A stretch of 34,122 nucleotides of DNA. Source: a virus. Positions 7,923 to 14,481 of this stretch are shown piece after piece; positions within the stretch are counted from its first letter, which is position 1; every line of letters starts with the position of its first letter. A model generated the notes under the pieces. It had not been told where the DNA came from. It saw only the letters and a program-made list of their open reading frames with translations, and ran no database searches. The stretch spans positions 1 through 34,122 of IMG/VR virus record IMGVR_UViG_3300042451_002118. One strand, given 5' to 3'. The position numbers and the translations under genes are program-made.

Positions 7923-9796
7923 TATACAAATGACCCTGATCTCCAGGCACCATTCATCCACATATAAAGGAAATATTGTCCTCCTACAGTTGCAGGAACA
8001 ATTTCTCCATCTGTACCTGTCCATGAAGGAGCAGATGATTGAGTAGTAGGAAGAACTATAGAACCAGACATTCTTACTCTAAATGCATCTGAACGGGTAT
8101 TATCAGCAGTACCATTACCTACAATCATTAAAGATGTAGTATCTCCATGAGTATTATATTGGCCTTGTACATGCTGGTATGAGCCTGATGCTATAGTATA
8201 AAGTCCTTCAACATGAGAACCATTAGCACCAATTACTACTATAGTACCGTATCCTTCAGCATGTGAAGCGTTTCCAGCAACATTAGTTCCCTCACCTTCA
8301 GCATGTGAATATTGACCACTAACAATAGTATTTGAACCTTCAGCGTGAGAATGTGGACCCGATGATAATGAATTTAAACCTTCGGCATGAGATGCAAACC
8401 CACTAGCAATAGTATTTTGACCTTCAGCATGAGAATATAGCCCTTGAGAATTAGTACCATTCCCTTCAGCATGAGAAAAATTACCTTGTGCTGTAGTAAA
8501 AGCACCCTCGGCATGAGATGAAGCTCCAAACGTAAGGGTTTGGCGACCTTCAGCATGAGAAAAAAGACCTGAAGAGGTTGTGGAAAATCCTTCAGCATGT
8601 GAGTATGATCCAGAAGAAAATGCATCATAACCTTCAGCATGTGAATAACTTCCTCGAGCTCTTGTAATATTACCTTCAGCATGTGACCATTGTCCTGAAG
8701 CAATAGTATTAGATCCTTGTTGTAAGCTAGAAGAAGAATAAATATAGTTGAAGTTAGATGATGCTCCTAATGCACTTGCACTATTAAATAAAATTTCAGT
8801 ATCATTACCAGGAACAGTAACAGACCCGCCACCTGAACCAAATCCAGCAGCAGCAGCTGATGCTGAGATAAATGTTGGGTCAACATATGAAGCGGTTTGG
8901 GATAGAGTTACATATGAAGCAGTTAAAGCATATGATGCACTTACAGCATTTGTAATACTTCCACTAAAATATGAAGCTGTTAAAGCATATGATGCACTTA
9001 CAGCATTTAAAACGTAGGAAGCAGTTTGTGCATTTTGAACGTAAGAAGCTGTTAAAGCATACGATGCACTTATAGCATTTAAAACGTAAGAAGCAGTTAA
9101 AGCATATGATGCACTTACAGCATTTATAGCATTTGTAATACTTCCACTAAAATAAGAAGCTGTTAAAGCGTATGATGCGCTTGTAGCATTAAATGCATAT
9201 GAAGAAGATACAGCTCCTGAATTTTGCAGAGCACCACCTACAGTTACAACTGCAGTTCCACTTTCTAAAGTAGGGAATGTAATAGTAACAGTATTATCAT
9301 CCGTTAAATCAATATTTTGTGGAATTACTTCGTCAAATGCTGTATCATATACTTGTACAATAACATAACGAGTATCTAAATTATGAATTACTACCCAAGT
9401 AGATTGATTTGTGAATGATTGTGTATAGTTACTACTATATAATGTACTAATAAACGAAGCAGTTGCAGCATATGATGAAGTAATCGCATATGAACTCGAT
9501 AATGCATTTAAAGCATATGATGCTGTTAAAGGAACATTTGAAGCATAAGATGCTGTTAAAGCATATGAACTCGATAATGAGTTTAAGGCATAAGATGCTG
9601 TAGCAATACTAGTTAAAGTTATTGGGAATGTTGTTCCGTTTCCTTTAGTAAAAGTAATAGTATCATTAACCGCAGAAGCAGTTACAACAGCATTATCTAC
9701 ATGAGATGCTGTATATGCAAAGGATGAAGTACCATATAACGAACCCGTTATTTCATAAAATCCTGATCGTAACTGTTCCGGTTTAATATGTGCCAT
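7922..9796 (-). CDS. Tail fibre with 13 YadA-head-type HAEG repeats
   Basis: This 624-residue protein begins MAHIKPEQLRSGFYEITGSL. Residues ~25-300 are rich in SASYALTASY repeats interrupted by a unique beta domain (TQSFTNQSTWVVIHNLDTRY and following). A linker PTFISASAAAAGFGSGGG follows, then 13 tandem 14-residue repeats of the form GxYSHAEGxxTxASG, the last two reading HVEG and HVQG. Such repeats match left-handed parallel beta-roll heads of trimeric adhesins (YadA head family). The C-terminal ~80 residues from THGDTTSLMIVGNG are nearly the same as in two other fibres of the window and probably form the distal knob. It starts in a TAATG overlap with the upstream 47-aa gene. Host recognition is the likely role, by family and context. 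Confidence 0.85.
   Translation of the reverse strand: MAHIKPEQLRSGFYEITGSLYGTSSFAYTASHVDNAVVTASAVNDTITFTKGNGTTFPITLTSIATASYALNSLSSSYALTASYASNVPLTASYALNALSSSYAITSSYAATASFISTLYSSNYTQSFTNQSTWVVIHNLDTRYVIVQVYDTAFDEVIPQNIDLTDDNTVTITFPTLESGTAVVTVGGALQNSGAVSSSYAFNATSASYALTASYFSGSITNAINAVSASYALTASYVLNAISASYALTASYVQNAQTASYVLNAVSASYALTASYFSGSITNAVSASYALTASYVTLSQTASYVDPTFISASAAAAGFGSGGGSVTVPGNDTEILFNSASALGASSNFNYIYSSSSLQQGSNTIASGQWSHAEGNITRARGSYSHAEGYDAFSSGSYSHAEGFSTTSSGLFSHAEGRQTLTFGASSHAEGAFTTAQGNFSHAEGNGTNSQGLYSHAEGQNTIASGFASHAEGLNSLSSGPHSHAEGSNTIVSGQYSHAEGEGTNVAGNASHAEGYGTIVVIGANGSHVEGLYTIASGSYQHVQGQYNTHGDTTSLMIVGNGTADNTRSDAFRVRMSGSIVLPTTQSSAPSWTGTDGEIVPATVGGQYFLYMWMNGAWRSGSFV
8163..8697 (-). repeat. 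Array of 42-nt coding repeats (HAEG units), 13 copies
   Basis: On the plus strand the core ccttcagcatgtgaa recurs every 42 nt with small changes, matching 13 in-frame HAEG-type units of the enclosing fibre. Phase is kept throughout except for one slightly longer unit near the HVEG copy. Confidence 0.85.
8947..9153 (-). repeat. Direct repeats coding SASYALTASY segments
   Basis: The plus-strand word gtaatacttccactaaaat occurs near 8952 and again near 9135. Each copy is followed by the near-identical aagctgttaaagcatatgatgc. Further copies of the latter part lie at about 8920, 9050 and 9095. They encode the FSGSITNA and SASYALTASY units of the fibre shaft. Confidence 0.7.
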
Positions 9797-9939
9797 TATC
9801 TACCTTGTGCTGTGTATGTTTTGGTGTAGTTTTTGCTGCTTTTAAGTTTACTTGACTTTGATTTTGCATGAACTCCTGGTCTCTTTTTGCGTGGTTTCTT
9901 TGTAAAAGAAATAGACGCTTGTGCTTTTGCTTTTGCCAT
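9796..9939 (-). CDS. 47-residue highly basic protein
   Basis: The ATG at 9939 opens 47 codons ending TAA at 9798-9796. The protein begins MAKAKAQASISFTKKPRKKR, continues PGVHAKSKSSKLKSSKNY and ends YTAQGR. Fifteen of 47 residues are Lys or Arg, so it probably binds nucleic acid or another polyanion. Small basic proteins with a KKRPGVH core and a GQGR-like end are, from memory, found in many environmental tailed phages without a known role. Its stop overlaps the start of the next fibre gene by one base (TAATG), which suggests translational coupling. A variant ATATTTATTA box ends 4 nt before the start. The coding call rests on the tight spacing, the strong composition and the recalled family. 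Confidence 0.75.
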   Translation of the reverse strand: MAKAKAQASISFTKKPRKKRPGVHAKSKSSKLKSSKNYTKTYTAQGR

Positions 9940-9943
9940 TTTC

Positions 9944-9953
9944 TAATAAATAT
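9944..9953 (-). promoter_or_regulatory. ATATTTATTA box upstream of the basic-protein/fibre pair
   Basis: One-base variant of the recurrent decamer, 4 nt before the ATG at 9939. If it is a promoter with a start site a few bases downstream, the transcript would be leaderless. Confidence 0.4.
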
Positions 9954-9977
9954 TAAATTTCGATTATATGTTATTTT

Positions 9978-11312
9978 TTAAATTCCTAATGAACTAGTTA
10001 ACCAAGTTCCACCTAAATATACCCACAATACTTTAGCACCTCCAGCAGCAGTTCCAGCAATTATTTCTCCATCCGTTCCTGTCCAACCTGGTTGGCCTGA
10101 TGATGTTGTTGGGAGAACAATTGAACCAGACATTCTTACTTTGAAGGCATCTTTACGAGCATTATCATTTGTACCATTACCTACAATCATTAATGAAGTA
10201 GTGTCCCCATGAGTATTATATCTACCTTGCACATGTTGACTTGAACCCGAAGCAACTGTAAATGTTCCTTCAGCGTGGGAAAAGTTTCCAAGGGCAACAG
10301 TTCCTACACCTTCAGAATGAGCGGCAGTGCCCATAGTTAGAGTAAATTGTCCTTCAGCATGGGAAGATTGACCAATCGCTTCAGTAGAATTTCCTTCGGC
10401 ATGAGAATAATCTCCAGAAGCTATTGATGAATTGCCATAAGCACGAGAATAATTACCGGTTGTTTGGGTACTTTGACCTTGTCTTAGTGTCCCATTAAGT
10501 ACCGTTCCATTTTGAACATCTAATGAGCTAGATATAAGTACATTATTAGATTCTAATATTATATTAGAATTGGATGAAAGCAATGTTAATTCATACGATG
10601 ATCTAATAAGTGTTTGACCAGTTATCCCAACCATTTGAATAATGTTAGGCATATATAAACTACCATCATTAGCACCTAAAATAAGAATATCATTAACTCC
10701 ACTTCTGTAAAGATTTATATTATAATTATTATTACCATCAGTGTACCCCAAGAAAACTGAGCCACTTATTGAGGTTAAAGAACCAGTTATACCTAATGAT
10801 CCAGTAATTTTTGCTGATCCAGTGTATGGGAAGATTGAACCACCTCCACCAGAACCAAATCCAGAAGCAGCAGCTGATGATGAAATAAATGTTGGGGAGA
10901 TATATGAAGCAGTGGTCGCATGAGAAGCACTTACTGCATTTAAAACATAAGATGCGGTTTGAGCTGTAACTACAAATGAAGCTGTTTGAGCTGTTCGAAC
11001 AAATGATGCTGTTGAAGCAAATGAACTTGAAATTGAATTTAAAATATATGAAGCGGTTTGAGCGGATTGAACAAATGATGCAGTAGCAGCATATGAAGCA
11101 GTTGTAGCTGTCCCTTGAAATGAACCAGTAATACCCCCAGTAACAGTTAAACCTCCAGTAATAGTTTGACCAGTACCTTCATTAAATACTAAACTATCAG
11201 TCATGTTAATCATGTTATCTCTTACATCTGCTGCAGAGATATCACCTGAGGTATTATCAGCTAATTGAGTGTTTATAGCTGCTTGTAATGTGGTTTTGTT
11301 TTGTTGAGACAT
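9978..11312 (-). CDS. Tail fibre with 5 HAEG repeats
   Basis: This 444-residue paralogue of the two other HAEG fibres has a distinct N-terminus, MSQQNKTTLQAAINTQLADN, followed by a predicted helical stretch to about residue 35. This is likely the attachment end. Then come GLTVTGGITGSFQG repeats, a TASFVVTAQTASYVLNAVSA shaft, the linker PTFISSSAAASGFGSGGG, and a unique beta region (about residues 190-265). Five 14-residue HAEG-type units follow (one HSEG, the last HVQG), then the shared C-terminal domain starting THGDTTSLMIVGNG. It is the shortest of the three and the only one with this N-terminal part. It starts 22 nt after the gp15-like gene, behind an AT-rich leader. Confidence 0.83.
   Translation of the reverse strand: MSQQNKTTLQAAINTQLADNTSGDISAADVRDNMINMTDSLVFNEGTGQTITGGLTVTGGITGSFQGTATTASYAATASFVQSAQTASYILNSISSSFASTASFVRTAQTASFVVTAQTASYVLNAVSASHATTASYISPTFISSSAAASGFGSGGGGSIFPYTGSAKITGSLGITGSLTSISGSVFLGYTDGNNNYNINLYRSGVNDILILGANDGSLYMPNIIQMVGITGQTLIRSSYELTLLSSNSNIILESNNVLISSSLDVQNGTVLNGTLRQGQSTQTTGNYSRAYGNSSIASGDYSHAEGNSTEAIGQSSHAEGQFTLTMGTAAHSEGVGTVALGNFSHAEGTFTVASGSSQHVQGRYNTHGDTTSLMIVGNGTNDNARKDAFKVRMSGSIVLPTTSSGQPGWTGTDGEIIAGTAAGGAKVLWVYLGGTWLTSSLGI
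10225..10415 (-). repeat. Array of 42-nt HAEG coding repeats, 5 copies
   Basis: Plus-strand cores of the form ccttcagcatggga recur at 42-nt spacing within the 444-aa fibre. They code the same unit as the longer arrays in the two sister genes. Confidence 0.8.
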
Positions 11313-11334
11313 TTTATATTATAATTTTAAATAT

Positions 11335-12681
11335 TTAACTAAAAGCATTAGAAAAAGCACTTGAGAATGCGGATGTTGTTGGTGGAGGAGTTGGTGTTGA
11401 ACTACTAAATTTTCCAATTGCAACTACTTCATCTTGGGAATCAAAACTATATCCTAATTCAGCAGGATTAATTACAAGAGTAGTAAGTACTCCTCCACTT
11501 TCAGTAAATGAAACTATAGCGATATTTTCAATTAAAGCACCATTACAGAATATAGAGAAATTATTAAGTGATGTAGCTGGAAGTCCTGCTGGAGCTGCTA
11601 ACCATCCACTAGCAAATGTTATTGTTGTTGAATTAACAAAAGTACCTAACAATTGAATATTAGTATTTAAGTAAGCTAATGTTGCTGGGTCGATGTTTCC
11701 ACCTCCACCTGCTCCTCCTCCACCATTGGATGGAGTAAGTGGGAAAGAAACTGCAGATTTTTTCTTGGTTAAAGATACAAATTCAGCTTGGCCATTTACT
11801 GTTTCTAAACCAATAATTACTTGAGCTTTACTATTGTATTTTTTAATTGCAGTTACATCTTTTTGGACTGTATCAGGTACAATATACCCAAACAATTTAA
11901 TGGTAAAATTGCCTTTTATGATGCGGTTTGTATTATCAGATACCTCAATCGCGGTACTGTATGAATCAATAGAGGCCTTAAATTTAAAGCGCTCAGGATC
12001 ACCCCAATATGAATCAGATGCATAATTGATTGCCTCAATTATTTTATTCATCTGTTCAACATAGTATGTTTGAATAGCACACGTGTACGTTAAATTAACG
12101 TAGTCAGGCACTACATTGACAACGAATTGCTCTACAGGAATTCGATTTGTTAACACGTTAAAATTCGAATAAGCGTTTTTTGGATTATACCCTTTTGCCC
12201 AAGAAGTATAAAGATGGGGATGATTAGCATCTAACTTGTTTGTAAGAGAACGGTTTTTATCCATTGTATCTCTTTTAAACATAATTAGTGGAGCCATTAT
12301 AGCACCATTTTTGTCTTTATAGTATCCGTCTTTTTGTACTGATTTCCATTTTTCAGGAGAACCATAAATTACAGGTACTTCAATTCGTACACCATTTTGG
12401 TAAACAAATGGACGAATAACATTTTGAAAATAAAACATTATCGCCTCATCAATGTCTTGTAAACCTACAACAAATGGTTTAACAGTATCTCCTTTAAAGG
12501 ACATCTGTTCAGAACGATTAAATTCTATACCACTTTGTCTTGCAGCAGTAAATTGTTGAAATTCAGATGGTATATTAGGATTACCATAAGACTCATCCGT
12601 TTCAGGGAACAAATATGGTTCTACCTGATCATTTGAAAGCTGTTTTTGGCTTTTCGGATTTGGTTTTCTAGCTGATGGCAT
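11335..12681 (-). CDS. 15: gp15-like tail completion / sheath-terminator protein with extra C-terminal domain
   Basis: This protein has 448 residues, against about 270 in T4 gp15. Residues ~70-290 form the core: QDIDEAIMFYFQNVIRPFVY, then VPVIYGSPEKWKSVQKDGYY, and later FKFKASIDSYS. From memory, the 'PV.YGSPEKW' region is characteristic of gp15-type proteins of marine T4-like phages, which cap the tail at the neck. After GGGGAGGGG (about residue 325) lies an added beta-rich domain and a short SAFSSAFSNAFS tail not expected in T4 gp15. It is the third gene of a tight run, 3 nt after the gp14-like gene. The neighbouring gp13/gp14-like genes support the role. The assignment is by motif memory and synteny, so moderate. 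Confidence 0.55.
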   Translation of the reverse strand: MPSARKPNPKSQKQLSNDQVEPYLFPETDESYGNPNIPSEFQQFTAARQSGIEFNRSEQMSFKGDTVKPFVVGLQDIDEAIMFYFQNVIRPFVYQNGVRIEVPVIYGSPEKWKSVQKDGYYKDKNGAIMAPLIMFKRDTMDKNRSLTNKLDANHPHLYTSWAKGYNPKNAYSNFNVLTNRIPVEQFVVNVVPDYVNLTYTCAIQTYYVEQMNKIIEAINYASDSYWGDPERFKFKASIDSYSTAIEVSDNTNRIIKGNFTIKLFGYIVPDTVQKDVTAIKKYNSKAQVIIGLETVNGQAEFVSLTKKKSAVSFPLTPSNGGGGAGGGGNIDPATLAYLNTNIQLLGTFVNSTTITFASGWLAAPAGLPATSLNNFSIFCNGALIENIAIVSFTESGGVLTTLVINPAELGYSFDSQDEVVAIGKFSSSTPTPPPTTSAFSSAFSNAFS

Positions 12682-12684
12682 ATA

Positions 12685-13257
12685 TTATAATCTTTCTCTT
12701 GTAATCTGGACTTTATCTGCAGGTACGTAATGTGCTGTACAAATAATTGAATAGTTTGAACCGTAATTGTCTAATCCTGGGTTAAGTGGGTTTTCGTTAT
12801 ATGGGTATGCTGGGTCTTTTCCAACAAATAATTGATTGTCATTTACATTATCAATTTCCCAATATGATTCATTCCACATAACTATATCTCCTACTTCAGG
12901 TAATATATCTGCTCCATAAGGCGTATTATCATAGTTACCTATATCAGGACCACCACCCGAATTGACAGGATTTTTACCACGTAAATCGTCACGTAAAAAT
13001 CTAAATGTCATAGGACGATCAAAGCTTACACCAAAATCATCTACTGGTGATTGGTTGTCACCTCTCTCAATTAAAACATTAAGTAAAACAGGGCCATTAT
13101 AGTATTTAGCACCTGCGGCTTCACCGTAAATGTTTACTTTAGTTTGATCAGCAATTAATTGATAATAAGCACATTGTTGGGAAATAATATCCCACATCAA
13201 CTCACGGCTGAGGTGTCTGAATAGGGAAACATCACGTTGTGTACCAAATAATGCCAT
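12685..13257 (-). CDS. 14: gp14-like neck protein
   Basis: This 190-residue protein starts MALFGTQRDVSLFRHLSREL and continues with a helical part (MWDIISQQCAYYQLIADQTK) and NIYGEAAGAKYYNGPV. The rest is beta-rich and acidic, with PEVGDIVMWNESYWEIDNV. From memory, the N-terminal pattern of a short GxRD segment, a helix with an xLxREL motif, and then N(I/L)YGE resembles gp14 neck proteins of T4-like cyanophages. Gp14 with gp13 closes the head and joins it to the tail. It starts 1 nt after the stop of the gp13-like gene and is followed 3 nt later by the gp15-like gene, matching the T4 order 13-14-15. It is shorter than T4 gp14 (about 256 residues). Confidence 0.55.
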   Translation of the reverse strand: MALFGTQRDVSLFRHLSRELMWDIISQQCAYYQLIADQTKVNIYGEAAGAKYYNGPVLLNVLIERGDNQSPVDDFGVSFDRPMTFRFLRDDLRGKNPVNSGGGPDIGNYDNTPYGADILPEVGDIVMWNESYWEIDNVNDNQLFVGKDPAYPYNENPLNPGLDNYGSNYSIICTAHYVPADKVQITRERL

Positions 13258-13258
13258 A

Positions 13259-14407
13259 TTATCCTATAAAAATTGTCATTGGAACATCTGCTAATATATT
13301 CTTTTGACTAGCTGCTTCTGCTTCTTTATTTGCTAATAAAGATTTACGTGAAGTAGTATCAAAATAAGCTCTTAAACGTTCAATTAATGCTGTTCTTTCA
13401 CTGGTTGCGGCAGAAATTAAATCACTTTGATTCAATGTAATTTCAGATCCTGGGATTGGAACTGTTTGGTATTTTCCACGAACATATCCTAACATTTCTT
13501 TTGTTAAAGCTAAGGCATATTCAAATATCCATGAACGACCAATTGAATTTATTTGAGAATAAACTGGGTTTTCATAAGGTACATTAGAAGCATTGGTAAT
13601 TAAACTTTGACCATTTCTATCGGTGTAAACTTTATTTCTATCTGATTCTAAAATGTATTGAAACCATAAATCCTGGTAATGTACTACTGGGATAGGGAAT
13701 ATTTTCAGTTGGTTATTCACCAATTCGAATGTGTATTGTGATTTACGAATTTGATCATTGAATTCAATTGCTTGAATTTTTTGTAAGTCGTAGTTAATTG
13801 GCATTAACATAAAGTTAATAGCTGGTGAATAGGAACCCCAACCAAAGCTATCAAGCATTTGCATCATACCTGTACCTGTACCGGCATATGGATCAAAATA
13901 TCGCATAATTGCAGGTGGTGCTTCATAATAGATACGTTTAATTTCAATACGTCCTTGAATTCCGTTATCAAGAGCCCATTTATTCATATCATATTCTTGT
14001 ACACCTCTTTGCAATTTAATTGATCCTGATCGGTAGGTTACTGTACCTCCAACACCTGCTTCTTCTCCATATTGTTGAGATAAGCGAACAATAGAGGCCA
14101 TGTTTTCTTGAATAACCTCATTATTGGCAGCACCAATAGTTGTAGGAGCACCTTGAAAAGACAATAAATTTTCTGCTACTTGATAAGCATATAATTCATT
14201 TCCGTAAGTTGTTACAGCATCTTCAAGTGCAGTATAAAAGTTTATATCTTGTAATTCAACTTCAACTAAAGGATATCCCAAACGTTGAGCAGCAAATTTT
14301 GCAAATTTATCAGCATCGGATTGGAATTGTGGATCATAGTCGTAGAACCCAAATGGAGTATCTCCGGGTTGAAATGAACTTGAGCCTGGCCAAATTGGAA
14401 TGTTCAT
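13259..14407 (-). CDS. 13: gp13-like neck protein
   Basis: This protein has 382 residues. Near the N-terminus is FQSDADKFAKFAAQRLGYPLVEVELQDINFYTALEDAV, a helix-strand-helix pattern I associate with gp13-type neck proteins of T4-like marine phages (xRLGxPxVxVELxxxxFxxxxExAV). A long mixed region and a helical C-terminus follow (ALTKEMLGYVRGKY, SERTALIERLRAYFD). It opens the run gp13-gp14-gp15, behind a terminator and an exact ATATTTATAA box, and so probably begins a separate transcription unit. In T4 gp13 is about 309 residues and lies upstream of gp17, whereas here it is downstream of gp23. The name is moderate confidence and rests on the motif and the three-gene order. Confidence 0.58.
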   Translation of the reverse strand: MNIPIWPGSSSFQPGDTPFGFYDYDPQFQSDADKFAKFAAQRLGYPLVEVELQDINFYTALEDAVTTYGNELYAYQVAENLLSFQGAPTTIGAANNEVIQENMASIVRLSQQYGEEAGVGGTVTYRSGSIKLQRGVQEYDMNKWALDNGIQGRIEIKRIYYEAPPAIMRYFDPYAGTGTGMMQMLDSFGWGSYSPAINFMLMPINYDLQKIQAIEFNDQIRKSQYTFELVNNQLKIFPIPVVHYQDLWFQYILESDRNKVYTDRNGQSLITNASNVPYENPVYSQINSIGRSWIFEYALALTKEMLGYVRGKYQTVPIPGSEITLNQSDLISAATSERTALIERLRAYFDTTSRKSLLANKEAEAASQKNILADVPMTIFIG

Positions 14408-14419
14408 ATTGCTATTTTG

Positions 14420-14429
14420 TTATAAATAT
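14420..14429 (-). promoter_or_regulatory. ATATTTATAA box directly after a terminator, upstream of the gp13-like gene
   Basis: Exact decamer, 12 nt before the ATG at 14407 and 4 nt past the U-tract of the terminator at 14434-14458. The terminator-then-box arrangement is the strongest local support for reading the box as a promoter. Confidence 0.55.
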
Positions 14430-14433
14430 GAAT

Positions 14434-14458
14434 AAAAAAGGGCCTCATTTAGAGGCCC
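14434..14458 (-). terminator. Rho-independent terminator after the 790-aa fibre gene
   Basis: On the coding strand GGGCCTC-TAAAT-GAGGCCC forms a 7-bp GC-rich stem with a 5-nt loop, followed by six U. It lies 23 nt past the stop of the fibre gene and ahead of the gp13-like gene. Confidence 0.85.
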
Positions 14459-14481
14459 ATTTTAATTATGTTGTATTCTTA

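Noticed and set aside
8163-8697. Regular repeats with variable stretches between, reminiscent of a CRISPR array
   Set aside because: Period is 42 nt, in frame with a fibre gene, and both repeat and 'spacer' parts encode HAEG beta-roll units. No cas gene or leader is present.
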